From Planctomycetota bacterium (GTDB taxonomy: Bacteria; Planctomycetota; Planctomycetia; Gemmatales; Gemmataceae): 48,890 nt of DNA. A program made the position numbers and the translations under genes. The notes beneath the pieces were generated by a model, which was given only the letters and a program-made list of their open reading frames with translations, made no database searches and was not told the origin of the DNA. Of this stretch, positions 25,557 through 33,701 are shown piece after piece (the stretch's first letter is position 1; every line of letters starts with the position of its first letter). Location of the stretch: contig JACPPF010000009.1 in assembly GCA_016191165.1 (NCBI GenBank), positions 1 through 48,890 on the forward strand. The letters run 5' to 3'.

Positions 25557-25610
25557 TGGACGATCCGTCGCGAGGCTGGTCCTCCCCGTCAAGGAACGGG
25601 AGACCGAAAC

Positions 25611-25892
25611 TCAGGCCCGCTTGCGTTTCGCTTTGGCTCGCTTGGGGCAGGCCGGCGATCCTTGCAACATGCCGCGAGCGCTGATGTCCTCGTCGATGTC
25701 GGGCCAATGGACACCTTCGCCGTTGCCAATCAACTCGAAGTGACAACGCTGCGACCGGGTGGCGTTGGCCAACCGCCATGACCAGGCGAGCGGAACGCTG
25801 ACGGTCCGCCCATCCGAGAATTGGGCGACAATGGCGTCGTCCGTAACCTCGAGAGTGACGATGCGGGGATCGTTACTGCCCACAATGTTCAT
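25611..25892 (-). CDS. DUF2442-domain protein (putative antitoxin)
   Basis: This 93-residue protein matches the DUF2442 layout: DGRTVSVPLAWSWRLANAT in the middle, followed by WPDIDEDISARGML. The tail is strongly basic (PKRAKAKRKRA). The start at 25892 lies within the end of the DUF4160 gene, giving a 20-bp overlap typical of co-translated two-gene modules. DUF4160/DUF2442 pairs are regarded as toxin-antitoxin-like; the biochemical role is not proven. A longer start at 25925 would add 11 residues inside the partner gene. Confidence 0.82.
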   Translation of the reverse strand: MNIVGSNDPRIVTLEVTDDAIVAQFSDGRTVSVPLAWSWRLANATRSQRCHFELIGNGEGVHWPDIDEDISARGMLQGSPACPKRAKAKRKRA

Positions 25893-26112
25893 CCCATGCC
25901 TCCAGAATAGGCTCCAAATTGCCAAGGATGATCTTTCGGATGCGGTTCAACTCCTTTGCCGAGTAGCCATTATTGTACGCCAGGACAACGGGTTCGAGCC
26001 AAAACTTGCAGACGGCCCGGTCGCGGCGCACATGGACGTGCCTCGGCTCATGGCAATCGAAACTGTAGAAAAAGAAACGATACGGCCCAGGTATATTGGC
26101 GACCGTCGGCAC
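25873..26112 (-). CDS. DUF4160-domain protein (putative toxin)
   Basis: This 79-residue protein has the DUF4160 signature: PTVANIPGPYRFFFYSFDC, then the conserved EPRHVHVRRD and the late IILGNLEPILEAWDEH. The start is set at GTG 26112, which gives the standard VPTV beginning; the frame is open to 26184 without family sequence. It overlaps the DUF2442 gene downstream. Together they look like a small mobile toxin-antitoxin-type module between housekeeping genes. Confidence 0.82.
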   Translation of the reverse strand: MPTVANIPGPYRFFFYSFDCHEPRHVHVRRDRAVCKFWLEPVVLAYNNGYSAKELNRIRKIILGNLEPILEAWDEHCGQ

Positions 26113-26212
26113 GGTGGATTTCTCCTGGCTCTGGTCTGATCGCCGCTCGATTTCGTGTCCCGCGAAAAGGTGTCGCAGCGGCACACCTTTGCGTCAAACC
26201 CGCGACCCACGA

Positions 26213-26524
26213 TCATTCGGAACTGGCATGTAGGCAAAACGGACATTTGTCTAGCCTGGCGTTTCCGTCTTCAATCCAGCGCCGATAGCTCGGCATCCCA
26301 ACAAGCGGGCGCTTGCCAACGATTTCGAGGTACGGAAAGCGGCAGACGCCAGCGGGGGTAAGTTCATATTGAAGTCCGTCCTTGTGAACAGCGCAGTCTT
26401 GTTGGATAAAAGAACTCGTACATTCGGTGCAATACAGATCGCGCGCCATCCAGACGAAATCCTTGTCTGGTTCAGTCGTGTCGCAATAGGCATGATGCCG
26501 TGGAATGATGATTTCCATCGGCAT
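26213..26524 (-). CDS. Small cysteine-rich protein downstream of nrdJ
   Basis: This 103-residue protein is not one I recognise. Cysteine pairs YCTEC (about residue 31) and KCPFC (about 94), plus single cysteines in YCDTT and QQDC, suggest a zinc-ribbon or other metal-binding fold. The start (ATG 26524 or ATG 26518) lies only about 10 bp after the nrdJ stop on the same strand, so it is probably co-transcribed with nrdJ. Confidence 0.5.
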   Translation of the reverse strand: MPMEIIIPRHHAYCDTTEPDKDFVWMARDLYCTECTSSFIQQDCAVHKDGLQYELTPAGVCRFPYLEIVGKRPLVGMPSYRRWIEDGNARLDKCPFCLHASSE

Positions 26525-26532
26525 CGTCAACT

Positions 26533-29500
26533 CTAACTACACCCGCTCGTCGCTCCGCAGGTGTCGCATTTGCAGCAGGCGCCGGAGCGGACCAGGGTGA
26601 GTTGCCCGCACTCGGAGCAGGGGTCGCCTTCGTAACCTTTGAGGCGGGCTTGCAGGATTTTCTCGGTCATCACGGCGACGCCACCGCCGCGGTTGCCGTT
26701 GCCCTTGGAGTGCCCGTTGCCGTTCTCCTTTTCGTGCCCGTTGCCTGGTAGCGGTTTGAGGTGCTCGGTGCGCGGCGTCAGAAAAGCCTTGTGCATTTCT
26801 TTGGGCTCGGTGTCGACCATACGTTCTTCCATCAATTCTTCGTCGTGGAATTCCGGCTCATCCTCTTCGTCGCGGCTCATGGCGTCGCCGCGCAGGTCTT
26901 CCGGGGTGACGTGCGCCAGTTCATGCCGGCCCAGGTAGGTGATGGCCAGTTCGCGGAAGATGTAGTCGATGATCGACGTCGTCATCTTGATGTGCGGATT
27001 GCCCGCGACGACCCCGTTGGGCTCGAAGCGGGTAAAGAGGAACGCATCGACGAATTCATCGAGCGGCACGCCGTGCTGCAGGCCGAGGGAGATGGCGATG
27101 GCGAAACAGTTGGTCATGCTGCGGAAGGCGGCGCCTTCCTTGTGCATGTCGATGAAGATTTCGCCCAGGGTTCCGTCGGCGTATTCGCCGGTGCGCAGGT
27201 AGAGCTTGTGGTTGCCGATGCGGCTCTTCTGGGTGTAGCCCGCGCGGCGGTCGGGTAGCCGGCGCCGCCGGGCCAGGTAGCGATGGACGATGCGCTCCGC
27301 GATCTGCGCAGGCTCGGCCTTGGCCTCCTCGATCAGGATCGGCTCGCTGTCGGCGTCCGACACCGTGTTGAGCGGCTGGCTCAACTTCGAGCCATCGCGG
27401 TAAAGCGCGTTGGCCTTCAGCATCAACTGCCAGCTCATCTTGTAGGCGCTCTTCACGTCGTCGATCGTGGCCGAGTGCGGCATGTTGATCGTCTTGGAGA
27501 TGGCCCCGGAGATGAAGGGTTGCGCCGCCGCCATCATGAGGATGTGCGCCTGCGCGGACAGGAAGCGCTGGCCGAGCCTGCCGCAGCGGTTCGCGCAATC
27601 GAAGACCGGATAATGTTCCTGTTGCAGGTGGGGCGCGCCCTCGATCGTCATGGTGCCGCACACATGGTTGTTCGCCTCGACGATTTGCGCCTTGGTGAAA
27701 CCCAGGGCGTCCAGAAGATTGAACCCGACCGCGGCGTACTGTTCCTCCGTCAGGCCGAGCGCCTTGAGGCAATCGTCTCCCACGGTCCAGCGGTTGAAAA
27801 CGAAGTTGAGGTCGAAGGCGCCCGCCAGTTGCGACTCGATGCGTTGCAGGACGTCGTCCGTGAAACCTTTCGCCTTCAAGCTGGCGCGGTTGACAAACGG
27901 GCAGCCCTCAAGCGTCGCGGCGCCCTTGCTGTAACGGGCGATCTCGTCGATCTGCCGGGCGGAATAGCCCAGCCGCTGCAAGGCCGGCGGGATCGAGGCG
28001 TTGATGATCTTGAAGTAACCGCCGCCGGCGAGCTTCTTGAACTTGACCAGGGCGAAGTCCGGCTCGACGCCGGTGGTGTCGCAATCCATCACCAGGGCGA
28101 TGGTCCCGGTCGGCGCGATGCAGGTGACCTGGGCGTTACGGAAGCCGTGCTTCTCGCCGAGCTGCACCATCAGGTCGGACTCTTCGCGGGCGGCGTGGAG
28201 CAGGTAATCGGGGCAATAGCGATCGTCGATGGCGACCGGCTTGATCGTTAAATCTTCGTATTCGCTGGCCGGCGCCCGGTAAGCCGCCCGGCGATGATTG
28301 CGAATGACGCGCAACATCGCATCCTGATTCGCCCGGTAGCGCGCGAACGGCCCGACCTCGGCGGCCATCTCCGCCGACATCGCATACGACGCGGCATGCA
28401 TCAGCGCGGTCAGCGCGCCCGCCTGCGCCCGGCCCTCGTGCGAATCATACGGAATGCCCTGCACCATCAACAACGTGCCGAGGTTGGCATAGCCCAGGCC
28501 AAGCGTGCGATAGTCAAATGACTTCTGCGCGACCGACTGGCTGGGGAACTGCGCCATGTAAACCGAGATTTCGAGGATCAACGTCCAGACGCGCGAGGCG
28601 TGCCGGAACGATTCGACGTCGAAGCGTTGCGTGGTGAGGTCGTAGAACTTGAGCAGATTGATCGACGCGAGGTTGCAGGCGGTGTCGTCGAGGAACATGT
28701 ATTCGGAGCAATTATGAACGACGATGCCATTGGCGACGAAATGGTGCGTCACCGGTTCGGTGAGGTCGTAGACGGGCTGTTCGCCAACATACTCGAGGCT
28801 CGCCACGCGATCTTGCAACGAATCGGTGTAGGCAGAAACCTGGCGATTAAGACGCGCTAACTGCTCGGCCTTGGGGCTGGCCGAAATGAAGCCGATTTCG
28901 CGTTCAAAAAGGATGCGCGAACTTCGGCTGACCCGAAGGCTGTGCATTTGCTCGACCGGATATTCGCGCACTCCACCTTTGCCATCGGGCAACCTGGCAA
29001 CCAACGGACCGCCGGCGCGACGGTTACGATAAATCTTGGCCTTGATGCCGAACGACAGCAACATTTGCTGAACCTGTTGCAATAGCTCCAGGGACGTGCT
29101 GTCGAGAGCCACGTATTGCGATTTCGCGCCGTAGTTCGCCACGCTGCCGTCGGCCGTGAACAACCCTCGCAGGGTCGCGGCCATGGCGTCTTTGTTGAGG
29201 GTGAAAATGGCAGGCGCGAATGCCTTGGCCTTGCTGCCTTGATTCAACACGGCGAAGCGCTTCAATTCATCGACCACGCATCGTGACGACGTGCCCACGC
29301 GCAGCGTGGCCTGGGGATGATTGACATGCGACTCCCTGGCCCCACGCCCATCGTAGGCGTGTTGTGCTTTGTAGGAATGCAAACTTTCCTGGACATAACC
29401 GGCAAGCAACTCCTCTTCGGGCGACAACGTAATCAAGGCGGTTTCTTGTTCGCCCATCAGGCAGCCATCGCCGACCATCAAGCCGAGGAACTCGCCAAGC

Positions 29501-31230
29501 CTTTCGTCGAGTGGTTCGCTGCCGAAGGGCGGCCGCGCTAACAGGACCTGATCGTCCTTGGTCAATTCACATGCTGGCACGTCGCCGCGGTTTGCCGTTA
29601 GCACCCGATGATCGGCGGTCAAATTCAATTCATAGCCCGAAGCCGTGCGCAGACGATACACCGGTTTCGTACCCGTTGGGTACGCAGGTTCGATTGGATG
29701 CAAACGCCCGTCGGAACCGAGCACGTTGGCCGGGCGGTCAAGCAATTTGTCAATGCGAGTTGGCCCGTCGTCGGTTGCCACCAGCGTGTCCCCCGTCACG
29801 CACGGGTTCGACGCGTTGATGCGCCCATCCGCGGGGCAGGTGTGCCATTCGTTGACGGTGGTGTCGAACTGCAAACCCGGGTCGGCGCAGGCCCATGCCG
29901 CGTAGGTGATGTCGTCCCAAAGGTCGCGGGCCTTGAGCGTCTTGCGCGGCTTGGGCTCACGGCCTTCCTTCTTGGCCTTGGCTTTCTCCGTGCGCCAGTA
30001 GAGATGCCACGGCTCATCTTTTTCAACCGCCTGCATGAACTCGGCGGTCACGCGCACGGAGTTGTTGCTGTTCTGGCCTGACACGGAGAGATACGCCTTC
30101 GAGTTCCAGTCGGTGTCGTATTCCTCGATTTCGACTTCGGTGACGCCTTGCCGCGCGAGTTGGATCATGCGCTCGCAGTAGTTGAGCGGAATCATGTCGA
30201 CCTGGGCTTCGTGGATGGCGCGGCGCAGGTTGGTGTTGTGCTTGCGGTCGAATTTTTCGCTCGCCTTGTCCCAGGTCAGGCAAGACTTGAGGACCGCGTT
30301 CAGATGGCGATTGAGCAGTTTGGAGCCGGTGACGAGGGCGGCGACTTTTTGTTCCTCGACGACCTTCCAGTTGACGAATTCTTCGATATCGGGATGATCG
30401 AGGTCGAGGACGACCATTTTGGCCGCGCGGCGCGTGGTGCCGCCGCTTTTGATGGCGCCGGCGGCGCGATCGCCGATCTTGAGGAAGCTCATGAGACCTG
30501 ACGACTTGCCGCCGCCGGAAAGGGGTTCGCCTTCGCCTCGCAGGTTGGAGAAGTTCGATCCGGTGCCGGAGCCGTATTTGAAGATGCGTGCCTCGCGGAC
30601 CCAGAGGTCCATGATGCCGCCTTCGTTGACGAGATCGTCGTTGATCGCCTGGATAAAGCAAGCATGGGGCGCGGGACGTTCGTAGGCGCTGGTGGAGCGC
30701 ATCATGGAACCGGTGCGCGGATCGACGAAATAGTGTCCCTGCGGCGGGCCGTCGATGCCGTAGGCCCAGTGCAATCCCGTGTTGAACCACTGCGGGCTAT
30801 TGGGGGCGGCCATCTGAGCGGCGAGCATGTAGCAAGACTCGTCGTAGAAGGCGACGGCATCGGCCTCGGTTGAAAAATAGCCGCCTTTCCAGCCCCAGTA
30901 GGTCCAGCAGCCCGCGAGCCGGCGAAAAACCTGGCGCGCATCCGTCTCGGCGCCCTGGTTGCTGTTTGGAGCAGGCTTGGCACGTTGCAACCAGGCGGGA
31001 ACCCCGGGTTCCGCGACCTTGTCCAGCAAAAGCGGCACGCCGGCCTTGCGAAAATATTTCTGCGCCAGGACATCGACAGCAACCTGCGACCAGGCGTCGG
31101 GAACCTGGATGTCTTTCATCTCAAAAACGGTCGAGCCGTCGGGATTTACGATACGGGAATCGCGCGGCGAAAACTTGATGCCAGCGAACGGATCCTGCCC
31201 GGCGACGGTGAAACGACGCGGAATATGCAT
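26533..31230 (-). CDS. nrdJ: B12-dependent (class II) ribonucleotide reductase, intein-containing
   Basis: This 1,565-residue precursor is a class II ribonucleotide reductase that makes deoxyribonucleotides with adenosylcobalamin. Visible landmarks are [14 protein letters not shown], the first active-site cysteine in [40 protein letters not shown], the thiyl-radical site [20 protein letters not shown], and [20 protein letters not shown]. The C-terminal CSEC ... CKCDTC zinc ribbon carries the redox cysteines. The reading frame is interrupted after residue 476 by a 364-residue intein; without it the enzyme is 1,201 residues, normal for large NrdJ. I see no cobalamin riboswitch in the 680 bp upstream. 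The start at 31230 ([11 protein letters not shown]) is the first ATG before conserved sequence. Confidence 0.95.
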   Translation of the reverse strand: MHIPRRFTVAGQDPFAGIKFSPRDSRIVNPDGSTVFEMKDIQVPDAWSQVAVDVLAQKYFRKAGVPLLLDKVAEPGVPAWLQRAKPAPNSNQGAETDARQVFRRLAGCWTYWGWKGGYFSTEADAVAFYDESCYMLAAQMAAPNSPQWFNTGLHWAYGIDGPPQGHYFVDPRTGSMMRSTSAYERPAPHACFIQAINDDLVNEGGIMDLWVREARIFKYGSGTGSNFSNLRGEGEPLSGGGKSSGLMSFLKIGDRAAGAIKSGGTTRRAAKMVVLDLDHPDIEEFVNWKVVEEQKVAALVTGSKLLNRHLNAVLKSCLTWDKASEKFDRKHNTNLRRAIHEAQVDMIPLNYCERMIQLARQGVTEVEIEEYDTDWNSKAYLSVSGQNSNNSVRVTAEFMQAVEKDEPWHLYWRTEKAKAKKEGREPKPRKTLKARDLWDDITYAAWACADPGLQFDTTVNEWHTCPADGRINASNPCVTGDTLVATDDGPTRIDKLLDRPANVLGSDGRLHPIEPAYPTGTKPVYRLRTASGYELNLTADHRVLTANRGDVPACELTKDDQVLLARPPFGSEPLDERLGEFLGLMVGDGCLMGEQETALITLSPEEELLAGYVQESLHSYKAQHAYDGRGARESHVNHPQATLRVGTSSRCVVDELKRFAVLNQGSKAKAFAPAIFTLNKDAMAATLRGLFTADGSVANYGAKSQYVALDSTSLELLQQVQQMLLSFGIKAKIYRNRRAGGPLVARLPDGKGGVREYPVEQMHSLRVSRSSRILFEREIGFISASPKAEQLARLNRQVSAYTDSLQDRVASLEYVGEQPVYDLTEPVTHHFVANGIVVHNCSEYMFLDDTACNLASINLLKFYDLTTQRFDVESFRHASRVWTLILEISVYMAQFPSQSVAQKSFDYRTLGLGYANLGTLLMVQGIPYDSHEGRAQAGALTALMHAASYAMSAEMAAEVGPFARYRANQDAMLRVIRNHRRAAYRAPASEYEDLTIKPVAIDDRYCPDYLLHAAREESDLMVQLGEKHGFRNAQVTCIAPTGTIALVMDCDTTGVEPDFALVKFKKLAGGGYFKIINASIPPALQRLGYSARQIDEIARYSKGAATLEGCPFVNRASLKAKGFTDDVLQRIESQLAGAFDLNFVFNRWTVGDDCLKALGLTEEQYAAVGFNLLDALGFTKAQIVEANNHVCGTMTIEGAPHLQQEHYPVFDCANRCGRLGQRFLSAQAHILMMAAAQPFISGAISKTINMPHSATIDDVKSAYKMSWQLMLKANALYRDGSKLSQPLNTVSDADSEPILIEEAKAEPAQIAERIVHRYLARRRRLPDRRAGYTQKSRIGNHKLYLRTGEYADGTLGEIFIDMHKEGAAFRSMTNCFAIAISLGLQHGVPLDEFVDAFLFTRFEPNGVVAGNPHIKMTTSIIDYIFRELAITYLGRHELAHVTPEDLRGDAMSRDEEDEPEFHDEELMEERMVDTEPKEMHKAFLTPRTEHLKPLPGNGHEKENGNGHSKGNGNRGGGVAVMTEKILQARLKGYEGDPCSECGQLTLVRSGACCKCDTCGATSGCS
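28711..29802 (-). mobile_element. Intein with LAGLIDADG homing endonuclease in nrdJ
   Basis: The intein runs from Cys477 ([13 protein letters not shown], block A) to Asn840 ([10 protein letters not shown], blocks F/G). Block B is LTADHRVL, with its histidine at intein residue 65. The two LAGLIDADG helices of the endonuclease are [12 protein letters not shown] (102-113) and [10 protein letters not shown] (211-220). All splicing residues are present: Cys1, the block B Thr and His, penultimate His363, Asn364 and the Cys that follows. Self-splicing is therefore expected, and homing activity is plausible because both acidic endonuclease positions (D) are kept. The residue after the intein is the catalytic cysteine of the reductase. 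Confidence 0.95.
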
Positions 31231-31910
31231 GGTATCGTACCTTAGGGTCTACTGGAATAACCAACTTCCGTGCTGACCTCCGCTGTATTCCTGTTCAACG
31301 GAGGCTGGATACTGTTCACCCTAACAGATAATCCTCTGGAAGCAAACGTATAGTAGTTGGATCGGAGATTTTTTTTCTCACGCGACCATGAGTGTAGCCA
31401 TCTTACAACCTGGGGCAACTAGCCTATCGTTTCCGATTGTCCGGCCACCCAAACTCAACCGGTCATCGCCATCGCTGGCGGACCGGGGAAACCGTGTAAA
31501 CTTGGAAAAAAGTTGGGGAAGTTTCGACGTGGCAGACTGACCTTGCCAACGCGTTCTTTCGCCAAAAATTTGTCCCTTTTGTTTCCTGGTTACCAGCTGG
31601 ATTTCGATTCGCGAGATAGCCCAGTTTCCGAAAATGGAAGCCCTGGTGTCAAGAGGAACCTACCCTACGTGTTTTGTATATTCGTGTTAATCACTATATG
31701 CCTTTTTTTGAACTCGCGGTGTCTGGGTCGAATGGGCGAAAAGCACCGCCGGGCCATGCGCGTTCGCAAAGTTCGCTGTCGCAAAAAAAAGCGGGACGCA
31801 TCTGCACTTGTTTTTCTTAGCGGCATTGGGCAGGGTAGGTGGGTGTAACAACTGGGATCGCCTCCTCCTCCCGTTTACGCGGCAGGCTCGCCAAAAACAC
31901 GAACCAAGTC
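31231..31910. other. 680-bp intergenic region between nrdJ and the ABC exporter
   Basis: This is the promoter region shared by two divergent genes. It is visibly A/T-richer than the flanks, with T-tracts near 31371 and 31707. I see no hairpin strong enough for a terminator, no B12 box and no clear NrdR box. A 111-codon TTG-initiated reading frame (31513-31848) has no recognisable features and is not called. Confidence 0.5.
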
Positions 31911-32711
31911 ATGGGCAACGAAACCGACGGCTCTCGTTTGGCCGAAATCTGGCGACTGCGCCACTTCTGGCTCGCCCTCGCCCAGCAGGACATCAAGGAC
32001 CGCTATCGGCGCTCGGTCGTCGGCATTGCGTGGTCGCTCATCAAACCGGCCGTGACGACGCTCATCATCGCCGGCGTTTTCACCAGCGTATTTGATGTCG
32101 CCTGGGATACGTTCGCGCCGTTTCTGTTTTTCGGCTTGATCACCTGGCAATTTCTGACCGAATCCATCCTGCAAGGCTGCAACGCGTTTCGCCAGGCCAA
32201 CACGTTTATTCGCGTGCGGCCAATCCCGCTGGCGATCTTCCCGCTGCGCGTCGTTCTGTCGGCAGGCATCCACTGGCTGATTGGCTTGAGCGCGGCCATC
32301 GCCACCATTCTGGCCTTCCACGGGACGGCGAACCCCATGGCCCTGTTCATGCTTTTTTCAGCGCTGATCCTTCTGGGGATCACCGCCTGGTCGCTCGCTT
32401 GCATCTGCGCGACGCTGTGTGTTCGGTATTCGGACACGCAGCAGGTCGCCGAGATTTCGCTGCAAGTTTTGTTCTACGCGACTCCGGTCATCTACCTGCC
32501 CGAATCGCTTCAACAGGCAGGCTGGCTTCACGTGGTGGTGTCGTGCAACCCGTTCACGGCATTTCTGGAGATGGTGCGGCGACCGATCCTGCAAGGTGAA
32601 TGCCCGAGCGTGTCCGCCATGACGATCGCGTTGGCCTTCACCGCCGTTGTGGCGAGTCTGGCCTGGACGTTGCTGAATCGCGTGGAGAAACGCCTGCCGC
32701 TCTGGCTATGA
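31911..32711 (+). CDS. ABC-2 type permease, polysaccharide-export-like
   Basis: This 266-residue protein has six predicted membrane segments. Its N-terminal amphipathic start, [30 protein letters not shown] (quoted in part), is characteristic of the Wzm/TagG/KpsM permeases that move polysaccharides or their lipid carriers out of the cytoplasm. The C-terminal [13 protein letters not shown] and [15 protein letters not shown] are also family blocks. The ATG at 31911 gives this start; upstream in-frame starts lack support. It is followed 7 bp later by the matching ATPase gene, making a two-gene exporter. No glycosyltransferase genes are adjacent, so the substrate is unknown. Confidence 0.9.
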   Translation: MGNETDGSRLAEIWRLRHFWLALAQQDIKDRYRRSVVGIAWSLIKPAVTTLIIAGVFTSVFDVAWDTFAPFLFFGLITWQFLTESILQGCNAFRQANTFIRVRPIPLAIFPLRVVLSAGIHWLIGLSAAIATILAFHGTANPMALFMLFSALILLGITAWSLACICATLCVRYSDTQQVAEISLQVLFYATPVIYLPESLQQAGWLHVVVSCNPFTAFLEMVRRPILQGECPSVSAMTIALAFTAVVASLAWTLLNRVEKRLPLWL

Positions 32712-32718
32712 GGTTGCC

Positions 32719-33495
32719 ATGCCGTGTGTCCGCCTGCAAGCAATTGATCTGATGTTTCCCTTGAAAGCCCAGCGCCGCACGACCTTCAAGGATTTGATCG
32801 TCCGTGGCCTATTTCGCGCCCCGGCCGCCTGGCCCGAAACAGTCCGCGCTCTCGATGGCGTCACGCTCGATGTCGTGGACGGGGAATGCGTCGGCCTCAT
32901 CGGCCGCAATGGTGCAGGCAAGAGCACGCTGCTCCGCGCCATCGCCGGGATTTATCCGATCAGCGGCGGCCAGCGTCAGGTCGTTGGCAGCATTTGCTCC
33001 CTCTTCGACATTGCCGCGGGTTTCGAGTGGAACGCGACGGGCTGGGAGAACATTCGCCTGCGCGCCTACCTCCAGGGTGAAACGCCAACCTCGCTGGCGG
33101 GCAAACTCGATCGCATCGCCGAATTCACCGGCCTTGGCGATCTACTCGACATGCCGCTCCGATCCTTCTCGACCGGGCGCATCATGCTGCTCTCCTTCGC
33201 CATTGCCGTGGCGTGCGAGCCTGAGGTTTTGTTGATTGACGAATTCCTTTCGACGGGCGACCTGCAATTTCGCGAAAAGGCCATCGCCGAGATTGTCGCG
33301 ATGCAGCGCCGGGATCGCGTCGTCCTGATCGCGGGGCACGACCTGGCGTTCCTCGGGCAATTTTGCACGCGCATGCTCTGGCTCGACCAAGGCCGCGTGG
33401 TTCTGGACGGTCCCACCGAACGCGTCCTGTCGGATTATCGGCAGGCCATGCAAGCCGCAAAACCGGAACTCGCTGGTTCGCCGCTTGCGGCATAG
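32719..33495 (+). CDS. ABC transporter ATP-binding protein, Wzt/TagH-like
   Basis: This 258-residue ATPase belongs with the upstream permease. The Walker A motif is [12 protein letters not shown] (about residue 62), the Walker B is [13 protein letters not shown] and the H-loop is IAGHD. The N-terminal VDLxF-like start and the long segment before Walker A are typical of Wzt. The signature motif is unusual: [14 protein letters not shown] in place of the family YSSGM-x-x-RL, although the core S-x-G is kept. It lacks the C-terminal carbohydrate-binding extension found in some Wzt proteins, so substrate recognition is probably not by a glycan cap domain. Confidence 0.9.
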   Translation: MPCVRLQAIDLMFPLKAQRRTTFKDLIVRGLFRAPAAWPETVRALDGVTLDVVDGECVGLIGRNGAGKSTLLRAIAGIYPISGGQRQVVGSICSLFDIAAGFEWNATGWENIRLRAYLQGETPTSLAGKLDRIAEFTGLGDLLDMPLRSFSTGRIMLLSFAIAVACEPEVLLIDEFLSTGDLQFREKAIAEIVAMQRRDRVVLIAGHDLAFLGQFCTRMLWLDQGRVVLDGPTERVLSDYRQAMQAAKPELAGSPLAA

Positions 33496-33701
33496 CATTC
33501 ACGGAAAACCCGCCTGACGCGGTCCATTTTCCGCCGAAAGAAATTGCAATCCACGTCTTTGCCCGGTATTCTGAATCAGAACAGTGCTTGCCGGTTGCCG
33601 GGTTTTGCCGACAATAATGTCAGGCATCCGCTTCCCGCTGCCTGCCTACCCTCCCAACGATTTTGCCGAGACCTATCGGCTCCCACCGAGTTGGTGCAAC
33701 T

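Noticed and set aside
29671-29700. tRNA-like T-loop (GGTTCGATT)
   Set aside because: It lies inside the intein coding sequence and has no cloverleaf around it.
31231-31510. Cobalamin riboswitch upstream of nrdJ
   Set aside because: I looked for a B12 box and paired stems on the minus strand and found none.
31513-31848. 111-codon reading frame upstream of the ABC permease
   Set aside because: TTG start, no ribosome-binding site, no recognisable domain, and atypical composition in an A/T-rich intergenic region.
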